From an uncultured Oscillospiraceae bacterium (GTDB lineage: Bacteria > Bacillota > Clostridia > Oscillospirales > Acutalibacteraceae): 25,190 bases of DNA. Position 1 is the stretch's first letter. Each line of letters opens with the position of its first letter. This document shows positions 1 to 7,456 of the stretch, piece by piece. The position numbers and the translations under genes are program-made. The notes under the pieces were generated by a model. The model ran no database searches. It was not told the origin of the DNA and worked only from the letters and a program-made list of their open reading frames with translations. Location of the stretch: assembly GCA_900544375.1 (NCBI GenBank), contig UQUZ01000037.1:1-25190 (forward strand), read 5' to 3'.

Positions 1-100
1 CAAGGCGCAATGAGCGGCGCAGCCGCAGGGCGTTAGCCCGAATCAATGATTCAATTCTCCGAAACGCTCAAAATTGATTTTGCAAGTGTTTCGTGAGGTT

Positions 101-128
101 ATTATATCACAAATCCATTCTACGGCAA
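101..128 (-). promoter_or_regulatory. Possible divergent promoter reading left out of the window
   Basis: On the minus strand there is a perfect TATAAT (101-106), with TTGCCG (123-128) 16 bases upstream as a 4/6 match to the -35 box. It would transcribe leftwards into the unseen neighbour. Bases 1-100 show no supported gene. They hold an imperfect inverted repeat (about 60-93, CGAAAC...GTTTCG) and a GC-rich stretch. A TTG (44-46, minus) about 10 bases after a GGAG on that strand could begin a leftward gene, but too little of it is visible to call. Confidence 0.35.
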
Positions 129-207
129 AGCACCGGAGCGCTCTCCGCTGTTCTACACGGATATAAACGATATTTGCTTGTTAATTTTTTATTTAATCCA
201 GAAACGA

Positions 208-236
208 TTGAATATTCTTGTGATATCCAGTAAAAT
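208..236 (+). promoter_or_regulatory. Promoter of the apbE-rnf operon
   Basis: TTGAAT (208-213) and TAAAAT (231-236) are separated by exactly 17 bases and match a housekeeping sigma factor promoter closely. Transcription would start near base 243, about 28 bases before the TTG start of apbE at 271. This also argues against the longer reading frame that opens at 178, since that start lies upstream of the promoter. No other good promoter or terminator was seen before 10098, so this may drive everything from apbE to the second sialidase-like gene. Confidence 0.6.
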
Positions 237-270
237 AGAATTGGAAAAACAGGCGGAAGGAGCGCTATTT

Positions 271-1326
271 TTGCAGGATATCCACAAAAAAAGAACGATC
301 TTGGCCGCGTTCCTTATAGCCGCCGCTCTGGCCTTGCTGCTCTTTCTGGTCGGCCTGGATGTGTGGAAAAGCCAAAAGGAGGCAGCCTTTGCGCATAGCG
401 GGCTTTCCATGGGCACCGTTGTCACCGCGCAGCTATATGGCCCAAGGGGGGAAAATGCGTCCGCCGCGCTCTTTTCCGCATTCGATACACTGGAAAGGGA
501 GCGAATTTCCTGGCGTGTGGAGTCCTCAGAAATTGCCAAAATTAACGCCTCTTCCGGATCCGCCGTGCCCATCAGCGAGCAAACCGCTTCCTACCTGCGA
601 AGAGCCGCTGAGGTAAGTGAAAGGAGCGGTGGCGCGTTGGACTGCACCGTGGGCGCGCTAACAAAGCTTTGGGATATTGGCGGTGAACGTGCCCGCGTGC
701 CCTCCCCGGGGGAAATTGCGGCCGCCCTGCAAACGGTCGGCTGGCAACAGATTTCTCTAGAGGCCAGGCAGGCTAAGCTCAAAAGCGGGCAGGCGCTTGA
801 TTTAGGCGCAATCGGCAAAGGGATCGCCTGCGACGAAGCCAAGCGTATCTTAGACGATACACACCTAAGCGGCGCGGTGATTTCCGTCGGTGGCAGCCTC
901 CTGCTCTGGGGCAGCCGCCCCGGCGGAGGAGATTGGAAGGTTGGCGTGCGCGACCCGCGCGGCAAAACCTCAGATCAGCTTGGCGTGTTTACGCTGGCAG
1001 AAGGTTTTGTTTCCACCAGCGGCGATTATGAACGCACTCTAACGGCGGACGGAAAAACCTATCACCATATTCTGGACCCCAAAACCGGCTACCCGGCAGA
1101 CGCAGGGCTGATCAGTGTGACAGTGACCGCCCCCTCCGGCCTTCTAAGCGATGCACTCTCCACCGCGTGTTTCATTCTCGGCTATGAAAAGAGCCTTCCC
1201 CTGCTGGATGCTTTCGGCGCAGAGGCAATTTTTGTCACCAAGGAAAAGCAGGTGATCACAACACCCGGCCTGAAACAGACTTTTCAATTGACAAACAATG
1301 CATATCACCTCATACAGGATACATAA
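271..1326 (+). CDS. apbE: FAD:protein FMN transferase (ApbE), membrane-anchored
   Basis: ApbE moves FMN from FAD onto a Thr/Ser of target proteins, here most likely RnfG and RnfD encoded downstream. The start is set at TTG 271 because AAGGAG ends 8 bases before it and the promoter lies at 208-236; this gives 351 aa. Residues about 8-30 form one hydrophobic membrane segment. It has no lipobox cysteine, unlike many lipoprotein ApbEs, so the enzyme is probably anchored by an uncleaved helix with its catalytic part outside. Visible family motifs, in order, are TVGALTKLWDIG, DLGAIGKGIACD, ISVGGSLLLWG, FVSTSGDYER, YHHILDPKTGYPA and SDALSTACFILG; the last carries the Mg-binding/catalytic region. Length is normal for the family. 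The gene leads the operon, which fits a maturation factor made together with its substrates. Confidence 0.93.
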   Translation: MQDIHKKRTILAAFLIAAALALLLFLVGLDVWKSQKEAAFAHSGLSMGTVVTAQLYGPRGENASAALFSAFDTLERERISWRVESSEIAKINASSGSAVPISEQTASYLRRAAEVSERSGGALDCTVGALTKLWDIGGERARVPSPGEIAAALQTVGWQQISLEARQAKLKSGQALDLGAIGKGIACDEAKRILDDTHLSGAVISVGGSLLLWGSRPGGGDWKVGVRDPRGKTSDQLGVFTLAEGFVSTSGDYERTLTADGKTYHHILDPKTGYPADAGLISVTVTAPSGLLSDALSTACFILGYEKSLPLLDAFGAEAIFVTKEKQVITTPGLKQTFQLTNNAYHLIQDT

Positions 1327-1330
1327 ATTT

Positions 1331-1726
1331 ATGAAAAAGCAAGCCTTTTTTCGGCGGGCCGATCTGTTGTTGATCGCTGTGATTGCCGCCGTGTGTATTT
1401 TTCTTTTTCTATCTAAGCAATCACCCCACGCATCACCGCAAGACGTACAAGCCGTACTCTATAGCGGCGGTGTGGAAATCGACCGCATCTCCTTAAACGA
1501 AGTAACGCTGCCCTATACACTCACGCTAGGCAAACAGCCACAGGCTGTCATCCAGGTAGAAAGGGGCCGTATCCGTTACCTCTCCGCCGAATGCCCGGAT
1601 GGGCTGTGCGTCAAATCCGGCTGGCTTTCACAGCCGGGAGATACCGCCGCCTGCCTGCCCGCGCGTACCGTAATTGCCATTGAAGGCATTCGTCCGGCGG
1701 GCGGGGTAGATGTGCAAACCTATTAA
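1331..1726 (+). CDS. NusG domain II-like membrane-anchored protein
   Basis: A 131-aa protein with an N-terminal hydrophobic segment (residues about 11-28) followed by a small extracytoplasmic beta domain. The signature of this family, CPDGLC...G...CLP, lies at residues 88-110 with three cysteines. Proteins of this family resemble domain II of NusG and usually sit beside ApbE and Gx-type membrane proteins in Firmicutes; a similar protein, to my recollection named EetA, belongs to the flavin-based extracellular electron transfer locus. The biochemical role is not settled. ATG 1331 lies 4 bases after the apbE stop and puts the hydrophobic segment near the N-terminus. An in-frame ATG at 1298 would overlap apbE by 29 bases and seems less likely. 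The Shine-Dalgarno sequence is weak, so translation is probably coupled to apbE. Confidence 0.75.
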   Translation: MKKQAFFRRADLLLIAVIAAVCIFLFLSKQSPHASPQDVQAVLYSGGVEIDRISLNEVTLPYTLTLGKQPQAVIQVERGRIRYLSAECPDGLCVKSGWLSQPGDTAACLPARTVIAIEGIRPAGGVDVQTY

Positions 1727-1751
1727 GCAGGGCGAAAGGCGGGAACAAAGC

Positions 1752-2288
1752 ATGAACGGCAGGCCAAACCTCAGCCCGCGTACGCGGAAAACGGCGCTGC
1801 TCGGTATGCTCGCCGCCGCCGCGCTGGCGCTCTCTTTTCTTGAAAATCTTATTCCCGGCCTTCCAGGCCTGCCCCCCGGGGCAAAGCCCGGCTTTTCCAA
1901 TATCGCCACGATGGCCGCGGCTGCTCAACTCGGCTTCGCAGGCGCATTTCCAATTACGCTGCTCAAGGCGGGCTTTGCGGGGCTGACCCGCGGGGCAACC
2001 GCCTTTTTCATGAGCACAGCAGGCGGTGTGCTTAGCATGCTTGTCATGCTGCCCCTGCTGCACGGAAAGCGCAACCCATTCGGCGCGGTGGGCACGGGAA
2101 TTCTGTGCGCCGTCATGCACAACCTCGGCCAGCTGATGGCCTCCTGGGCGCTGACGGGCACAAAGGCTATTTTCGGCTACGCGCCGCTGCTGCTGCTGTT
2201 TGCCTTGCTGACAGGGCTTGCTACCGGCGCCGTATATGGAGCGATCGCTCCTTCTCTCAACCGGATTTTTCCCTCCCACTTCAAATAA
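1752..2288 (+). CDS. Gx transporter family / 'heptaprenyl diphosphate synthase component I' membrane protein
   Basis: A 178-aa, very hydrophobic protein with about five predicted membrane segments. It is rich in small residues and contains the stretch FLENLIPGLPGLPPGAKPG near residue 30, followed by alternating Gly/Ala-rich helices. This matches the family annotated as heptaprenyl diphosphate synthase component I or Gx transporter, whose members look like substrate-binding components of vitamin-type importers. Enzymatic prenyl synthase activity is not supported by anything visible. A similar protein (EetB, from memory) accompanies the NusG-II-like protein in flavin electron transfer loci. I chose ATG 1752 (GGCGGGAA upstream). 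An in-frame ATG at 1710 would overlap the previous gene by 17 bases. Confidence 0.75.
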   Translation: MNGRPNLSPRTRKTALLGMLAAAALALSFLENLIPGLPGLPPGAKPGFSNIATMAAAAQLGFAGAFPITLLKAGFAGLTRGATAFFMSTAGGVLSMLVMLPLLHGKRNPFGAVGTGILCAVMHNLGQLMASWALTGTKAIFGYAPLLLLFALLTGLATGAVYGAIAPSLNRIFPSHFK

Positions 2289-2318
2289 ATTATAGCTTGA
2301 AAACAAGGGGTTGACCAG

Positions 2319-3674
2319 ATGAAACCAGAAAAAATGAAGGGCGTGCTCACGGCGGTGCGCAGGCCTCGCGGTGGCGTGAGTGTTTCGCACAATAAAAACA
2401 CCGCCGATATGGAGCCGGTGCGTATGCCCTCGCCGGAGCGCGTCATTTTGCCTATGCAACAGCACATCGGCGCACCATGTACGCCAACGGTTAAAGTGGG
2501 CGATTCTGTCTCTGTGGGCCAGGTCATTGGAGACAGCGACAAGTTCATCAGTGCGCCGATCCACGCCTCTATTTCCGGCAAGGTATCTGCCATTGGGGAA
2601 TTCACCCTGCCCTCCGGCGCGCGTGTGCAGAGCGTGACGATTGAATCCGATGGGGAAATGCGCCTGTTCGATGGGGTTGAGCCGCCAAAGGTGAACAACC
2701 GCGAAGATTTTTTGCGCGCCGTGCGGGCCTCCGGCCTGGTGGGAATGGGCGGCGCGGGTTTCCCCACACATGCAAAGCTGCGCGTGATGCCGGATAAACA
2801 CATTGACACGCTCGTGATTAACGCTGCGGAGTGCGAGCCCTATATCACAGTCGATTACCGAGAATGCATCGACAACTCCTGGGATATTATGTCCGGCATC
2901 TTCACCATCAAGGAGATTCTTGGTATCGACAATGTGGTGATCGCCGTGGAGGATAATAAGCCGGCAGCCTTTGAAGTGCTCAATCGGATTGCAGAAAACA
3001 GCAATGACATCGGCGACCATGTGAAGCTCATGGCTTTAAAATCTCTCTATCCCCAAGGCGCGGAGAAAATGATGGTGCAGTCTGCAACCGGCCGCCGCGT
3101 GCCGCCCGGGAAGCTTCCGGCGGACGTTGGCTGCATTGTAATGAATGTGGGCAGCGCGGCGTTTGTATCCCGATACTTAAAATCAGGCAAGCCGTTTGTC
3201 TCCCGCTCGATCACGGTAGACGGCTCCGCCATCAGCGAGCCGAAAAATATCCGCCTACCCATCGGCACCCGGATCACGGACGTGATCGACTATTGCGGCG
3301 GATACAAAACGGATGTTTACAAGCTCCTCATGGGCGGGCCGATGATGGGCATCGCCCTGGCGGATGACAGTTTACCGATCCTTAAGCAAAACAATGCGAT
3401 CCTCGCCTTTGCAAAGAACTCCTATCATATCAAAAAAGAACGCGCCTGCATTCGGTGCGGGCGGTGCGTGCAAGTCTGCCCAATGAGCTTGATGCCGACC
3501 CTCATCGAGCGCTATGCCCGCGTGAAGGATGCGGAAAGCCTTAGCCGCATCGGCGTTAATGTCTGCATGGAGTGCGGCAGCTGCGCATATGCCTGCCCCT
3601 CCGGGCGGCCGCTCGTACAGTATATGAGGCTTGCCAAATCAGTCGTCAGGGAAGCAGGTGACCAGAAGAAATGA
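2319..3674 (+). CDS. rnfC: Rnf electron transport complex subunit C
   Basis: RnfC is the cytoplasmic NADH-side subunit of the Rnf complex (ferredoxin:NAD+ oxidoreductase, ion-pumping). This 451-aa protein shows a Gly-rich flavin/NADH-binding region, GMGGAGFPTHAK (residues 142-153), then INAAECEPY (168-176). Two ferredoxin-like 4Fe-4S motifs lie at C377-C380-C383-C387 and C416-C419-C422-C426. N-terminal residues about 30-110 form the biotinyl/barrel-like sandwich domain typical of the family. Length suits a clostridial RnfC without the long Ala/Lys tail of proteobacterial homologues. The gene starts with AAGGGG 11 bases before ATG and overlaps rnfD by 4 bases (ATGA). It is the first of six contiguous rnf genes. 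Confidence 0.96.
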   Translation: MKPEKMKGVLTAVRRPRGGVSVSHNKNTADMEPVRMPSPERVILPMQQHIGAPCTPTVKVGDSVSVGQVIGDSDKFISAPIHASISGKVSAIGEFTLPSGARVQSVTIESDGEMRLFDGVEPPKVNNREDFLRAVRASGLVGMGGAGFPTHAKLRVMPDKHIDTLVINAAECEPYITVDYRECIDNSWDIMSGIFTIKEILGIDNVVIAVEDNKPAAFEVLNRIAENSNDIGDHVKLMALKSLYPQGAEKMMVQSATGRRVPPGKLPADVGCIVMNVGSAAFVSRYLKSGKPFVSRSITVDGSAISEPKNIRLPIGTRITDVIDYCGGYKTDVYKLLMGGPMMGIALADDSLPILKQNNAILAFAKNSYHIKKERACIRCGRCVQVCPMSLMPTLIERYARVKDAESLSRIGVNVCMECGSCAYACPSGRPLVQYMRLAKSVVREAGDQKK

Positions 3675-4702
3675 GTTTGAAAGAAAAGCTGACCGTCAGC
3701 GCGTCGCCGCATGTGCGCTCGCCGGAAACCACCACGGGCATTATGCTGGATGTGATCATCTCGCTGATCCCAGCCCTTGCGGCGAGCGTCTGGCTCTTCG
3801 GGCCGCGCACGCTGCTTGTAACCGCCACCACTGTTCTATCTTGCATGCTCAGTGAATTTTTCAGCCGCAAAATCATGAAGCGGCAGGGCACGCTTGGAGA
3901 CCTGAGCGCCATTGTAACGGGCATCCTCCTCGCCTTCAACCTGCCAGCCACTATCCCGCTGTGGGTTGCGGCGATCGGCAGCGTTGTGGCGATCGTTGTG
4001 GTCAAGCAATTTTTTGGCGGCATTGGGCAAAATTTTGTCAATCCGGCCCTGGTTGGCCGCATCGTGCTGATGGCCTCCTTCCCCACGATGATGTCCACGT
4101 GGGTTCAGCCCTTTGCATGGCGTGGCGTGCAGGTTGTCACCACAGCTTCTCCGCTCGCTTCCATTTCCTCCATGTTTACGGCGGGGGACGTCTCCGCCGC
4201 CGCGACAGCTTCCAATCCGGCCCTCCCCTCGCTGTGGCAGATGCTCATCGGCCAGCGTCAGGGCTCGCTCGGCGAAGTGTGCGCGCTAGCGCTCCTGCTC
4301 GGCTTTGCCTATCTGCTCATCCGGCGCGTGATCACGCCCGTGATTCCATTGACCTACATCGGCACGGTGGCCGTCATCATGCTGATTGCCGGGAAAGGGA
4401 GCCTCTCCTTCGTCGCCTATGAGATCCTTGGCGGCGGCTTGCTGCTCGGTGCAATTTTCATGGCTACCGATTACACTACCTCCCCGATCAACTTCAAGGG
4501 CAAGCTGATCTACGGCGTGGGCTGCGGCATCCTAACCGCACTAATCCGGCTCTTCGGCAGCCTTCCAGAGGGCGTATCCTTCTCGATTATTATTATGAAT
4601 ATCCTTGTGCCGCACATTGAGCGGCTAACCACCCCCAAGCCCTTTGGAAGCGCCAAAACACCAAAGAAAAAGCAAAGCCGAAAAAAGGAGGCGGGCGCAT
4701 GA
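3671..4702 (+). CDS. rnfD: Rnf electron transport complex subunit D
   Basis: RnfD is an integral membrane subunit that carries covalent FMN and takes part in ion translocation. The 343-aa protein has many hydrophobic segments (about 9-10), an NFVNPALVGR motif (residues 121-130) typical of the NqrB/RnfD family, and a Lys/Arg-rich cytoplasmic C-terminus. The region expected to carry the FMN acceptor reads VVTTASPLA (residues 155-163). The residue aligned with the usual acceptor Thr, in an S-G-A-T-P type motif, seems to be Ser160, so flavinylation may occur on Ser. The start ATG overlaps the rnfC stop and the end overlaps rnfG by 4 bases, which indicates translational coupling. Confidence 0.94.
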   Translation: MSLKEKLTVSASPHVRSPETTTGIMLDVIISLIPALAASVWLFGPRTLLVTATTVLSCMLSEFFSRKIMKRQGTLGDLSAIVTGILLAFNLPATIPLWVAAIGSVVAIVVVKQFFGGIGQNFVNPALVGRIVLMASFPTMMSTWVQPFAWRGVQVVTTASPLASISSMFTAGDVSAAATASNPALPSLWQMLIGQRQGSLGEVCALALLLGFAYLLIRRVITPVIPLTYIGTVAVIMLIAGKGSLSFVAYEILGGGLLLGAIFMATDYTTSPINFKGKLIYGVGCGILTALIRLFGSLPEGVSFSIIIMNILVPHIERLTTPKPFGSAKTPKKKQSRKKEAGA

Positions 4703-5283
4703 ATCAGAAGCAGAAGCTGTGGAAGGCAATCTTGATCCCCACCGTATCCCTCTTTCTCATCTGCGTTGTTTCCACGGTGCTGCTCGCCGTGACCAACAGT
4801 GTAACAGCCCCGATGATCGAAGACCTTGCGGCTAAAACGGCCGCTGAAACCCGCCAGACAGTGCTCAGCGCGGCCAAACGCTTTAGCGATCCGAAAACCG
4901 TAACCATGGCCAAAGCGCAATACACCTATTACGAAGGCTTCGACGGAGATACGCCGGTGGGCTACGTTTTCACCACGCAGAGCAAGGGCTACGGCGGCGC
5001 GGTGGAGATCATGACCGGCATCGACCTGAACGGGCGTGTGACCGGCATTCAGACGCTCACGCTCAATGAAACGGCGGGCCTCGGCATGAATGCGAAAAAC
5101 GATGCCTTCCGCGATCAGTTCAAGGGGAAAAGCGGCAGGATTAGTGTTGCCAAAAATAGCCCGGGCGAAGATGAGATTCAGGCGCTAACCGGCGCGACGA
5201 TCACCTCTAAAGCGGTGACGGATGCGGTCAATCTCGCGCTCGAGCTCTATACGCAAGTGGCAGGAGGTGCGGCAAATGGCTGA
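4699..5283 (+). CDS. rnfG: Rnf electron transport complex subunit G (flavinylated)
   Basis: RnfG is a single-span membrane protein with an extracytoplasmic FMN-binding domain that receives covalent FMN from ApbE. The 194-aa protein has one N-terminal membrane helix (residues about 10-33), then the FMN-binding fold with GYGGAVEIMTGID near residue 97. The clear flavinylation motif is DEIQALTGATITSKAV, in which Thr167 of T-G-A-T is the expected acceptor. An excellent ribosome binding site (AAAAAAGGAGG) lies inside the end of rnfD. The stop overlaps the rnfE start by 8 bases. Length and motif order are normal. Confidence 0.95.
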   Translation: MNQKQKLWKAILIPTVSLFLICVVSTVLLAVTNSVTAPMIEDLAAKTAAETRQTVLSAAKRFSDPKTVTMAKAQYTYYEGFDGDTPVGYVFTTQSKGYGGAVEIMTGIDLNGRVTGIQTLTLNETAGLGMNAKNDAFRDQFKGKSGRISVAKNSPGEDEIQALTGATITSKAVTDAVNLALELYTQVAGGAANG

Positions 5284-5980
5284 GAAAAAAAGCCTCGGCA
5301 AAGAATTTACCAAGGGCCTGATCAAAGAGAATCCGGTGTTGCGGCTGGTGCTCGGCACCTGCCCGACGCTGGCGGTGACCACCTCTGTTGAAAGCGCCCT
5401 AGGCATGGGCGCTGCGGCGATGATCGTGCTAGTATGCTCCAACATTGTGATCTCCGCACTGCGCAAGGTGATCCCTTCAAAAGTGCGTATCCCTTGCTAT
5501 ATTGTTGTAATCGCTTCGTTTGTGACGATCGTGCAGATGCTTGTGAAGGCGTTTTTGCCGCAGATCGACGAGCAATTGGGCGTGTATCTCCCACTGATCG
5601 TTGTTAACTGCATCATTTTAGGCCGGGCGGAGGCCTTTGCGGGCAAAAGCCCCGTTCTCGCCTCTGCGCTCGACGGATTAGGCATGGGCATCGGCTTCAT
5701 GGCCGCTCTGCTCGCAATGGGCGCAATCCGCGAGCTGTTCGGCGCAGGCACGCTGCTAGGCTACCAGATCATCCCTGGCAGTATAGCGCCGATGATTATT
5801 TTCATCCTGCCCCCCGGCGGCTTCTTCGTATTCGGCATGCTCATCGCCTGCGCAAACCGGCTCGCAGAGCGCAGAGGAAAGCCGAAGGCAACGCTCAACT
5901 GCGGCTCTTGCCCGATGGCGGACGCATGCTCGCGCGTCAATTGTGAAAAGGCGGAAACAAAGGAGGCTGATGCAAAATGA
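5276..5980 (+). CDS. rnfE: Rnf electron transport complex subunit E, with cysteine-rich tail
   Basis: RnfE is an integral membrane subunit homologous to RnfA and NqrD. The 234-aa protein has six hydrophobic segments. It carries the two conserved cysteine half-sites LGTCPTLAVTT (C29) and LPLIVVNCIILGRAEAF (C112), thought to bind an iron-sulfur cluster within the membrane between RnfA and RnfE. After the last helix comes a hydrophilic tail with C209, C212, C218 and C223 (C-x2-C-x5-C-x4-C), a possible extra metal site. The start is ATG 5276, 8 bases after CAGGAGGTG; an earlier in-frame start would intrude far into rnfG. The last codons overlap rnfA by 4 bases. Confidence 0.95.
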   Translation: MAEKKSLGKEFTKGLIKENPVLRLVLGTCPTLAVTTSVESALGMGAAAMIVLVCSNIVISALRKVIPSKVRIPCYIVVIASFVTIVQMLVKAFLPQIDEQLGVYLPLIVVNCIILGRAEAFAGKSPVLASALDGLGMGIGFMAALLAMGAIRELFGAGTLLGYQIIPGSIAPMIIFILPPGGFFVFGMLIACANRLAERRGKPKATLNCGSCPMADACSRVNCEKAETKEADAK

Positions 5981-6567
5981 AGCTATTTTTAGCCATCCTG
6001 CTCACCGGAATTTTAACGGAGAACTTCGTTCTCTCAAAATTCCTCGGCATCTGCCCCTTCCTCGGCGTATCCAAAAAGCTCAATACAGCCGTGGGTATGA
6101 GCGCGGCGGTCATTTTCGTAATGGTGCTTTCCACAGCTGTAACCTACCCAATCAATCAGTTCCTTTTAGTAAAAAACGGGCTCGAATATTTGCAAACGCT
6201 CGTCTTCATCCTCGTCATCGCGGCGCTCGTACAGCTGGTGGAAATTGCGCTAAAAAAATTTCTGCCCGCGCTTTACAATTCCCTTGGCATTTATCTGCCG
6301 CTGATCACGACGAACTGCGCCGTGCTGGGCGTGGTGCTGCTCAACATCGATAAGAGCTACAGCTTTTGGCAATCCATTGTGAATTCCCTTGGCGCGGGCC
6401 TTGGCTTCATGCTTGCGATGGTGCTCTTCGCAGGCGTGCGTGAACGGCTCGAATCCTGCGAAGTTCCTAAATTTTTGCAGGGGCTTCCGATCACCCTGAT
6501 TGCAGCCTCCCTCGTATCCGTCTCCTTCCTGGGGTTTACAGGCATCGTGGAAGGCATGTTCCATTGA
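5977..6567 (+). CDS. rnfA: Rnf electron transport complex subunit A
   Basis: RnfA is the partner of RnfE in the membrane part of the complex (NqrE homologue). The 196-aa protein has six hydrophobic segments and the conserved half-sites LTENFVLSKFLGICPFLGVSKK (cysteine near residue 26) and LITTNCAVLGVVLLN. The RnfA/RnfE pair adopts opposite topologies around a membrane iron-sulfur cluster in known structures. The start ATG has AAAGGAGG upstream and overlaps the end of rnfE. Forty bases separate its stop from rnfB, the largest gap inside the rnf set. Confidence 0.95.
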   Translation: MKLFLAILLTGILTENFVLSKFLGICPFLGVSKKLNTAVGMSAAVIFVMVLSTAVTYPINQFLLVKNGLEYLQTLVFILVIAALVQLVEIALKKFLPALYNSLGIYLPLITTNCAVLGVVLLNIDKSYSFWQSIVNSLGAGLGFMLAMVLFAGVRERLESCEVPKFLQGLPITLIAASLVSVSFLGFTGIVEGMFH

Positions 6568-6607
6568 CCCGGCGCAAAAAAAGAATGGTTATAAGGATGG
6601 GAAACAA

Positions 6608-7432
6608 ATGAACCCAATTTTACTCTCTGTTTTGATTGTTTCCGCCATCGGCCTGTTGGCGGGCCTCGGCCTCGCGGTCGCGTCGATCGTGATGGCGGTG
6701 CCTGTGGATGAGAAAGCGGAAGCGCTGGAGGCCGTGTTGCCTGGTGCAAACTGCGGCGCGTGCGGGTTCTCCGGCTGCGCGGGCTACGCAAAGGCACTCT
6801 CTGAGGGAAAAACCCGGGAGACCGCGCTCTGCGCGCCCGGGGGCAACGCGGCGGCAAAGGAAATCGCGGCGATTCTCGGCCTCTCCGCCGGGAATGTGAT
6901 TCCCATGGCCGCAACAGTGCTGTGCCGTGGCAACAACACAAACACAGGCAAAAAATTTGAATATGCCGGCGTGCAGAGCTGCAAGATGGCCGCGCAGCTC
7001 TTCGGCGGCTCCTCCACATGCAGCTATGGCTGCCTCGGCTATGGGGACTGTGCCGAGGCTTGCCCCTATGACGCCATCAAAATCTGCGAGGGCGTTGCGC
7101 AGGTGGACCCGCTCCTGTGCCGCGCCTGCAAGCTATGCGTAGCCACCTGCCCCAAGCGGCTCATTACGCTGATGCCCCTGCACGAGAGGAAGGCTGCCGT
7201 CATGTGCCATAACATGGATAAGGGCGGCCCCGCCCGCAAGGCCTGCAAGGCGGCATGCATCGGCTGCATGCGGTGCGTGAAGGCATGCGAATACGGAGCG
7301 GTCACCGTCAAAAACAACCTTGCCGTGATTGATGGCGAAAAATGCGTGGCCTGTGGTAAATGCGCGGAAGTCTGCCCCTCCAAATGCATCCATCTCTTCG
7401 AGCTTGACGCGGCGCGCGCCGCGCAGGCGTAA
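6608..7432 (+). CDS. rnfB: Rnf electron transport complex subunit B (polyferredoxin)
   Basis: RnfB accepts electrons from reduced ferredoxin on the cytoplasmic side. The 274-aa protein starts with one membrane helix (residues about 5-30). The 4Fe-4S domain of the RnfB family follows (C49, C52, C57, C75). Next come ferredoxin-type motifs: C138-C142-C148-C152, C171-C174-C177-C181, C217-C220-C223-C227 and C246-C249-C252-C256, with extra cysteines at 106, 200 and 213. The number of clusters fits clostridial RnfB. ATG 6608 is preceded by AAGGATGGG; an upstream in-frame ATG at 6500 lies inside rnfA and would precede the membrane helix with an unlikely extension. Confidence 0.95.
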   Translation: MNPILLSVLIVSAIGLLAGLGLAVASIVMAVPVDEKAEALEAVLPGANCGACGFSGCAGYAKALSEGKTRETALCAPGGNAAAKEIAAILGLSAGNVIPMAATVLCRGNNTNTGKKFEYAGVQSCKMAAQLFGGSSTCSYGCLGYGDCAEACPYDAIKICEGVAQVDPLLCRACKLCVATCPKRLITLMPLHERKAAVMCHNMDKGGPARKACKAACIGCMRCVKACEYGAVTVKNNLAVIDGEKCVACGKCAEVCPSKCIHLFELDAARAAQA

Positions 7433-7456
7433 TCTAATCCAGAAAGGCAGTTTCTT

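Noticed and set aside
60..93. Imperfect hairpin CGAAAC...GTTTCG as a terminator of an upstream gene
   Set aside because: The stem contains a mismatch and has a long loop, and no clean T tract follows; no upstream gene is visible to be terminated.
178..270. N-terminal extension of apbE starting at TTG 178
   Set aside because: The promoter at 208-236 lies inside it, and the TTG at 271 has a well-placed ribosome binding site with the membrane helix directly after it.
1611..3020. Long minus-strand reading frame (469 aa) opposite the NusG-II, Gx and rnfC genes
   Set aside because: It is rich in His, Arg, Gln and Gly, lacks any recognisable domain, and lies fully antisense to well-supported genes; it is a shadow of codon use on the other strand.
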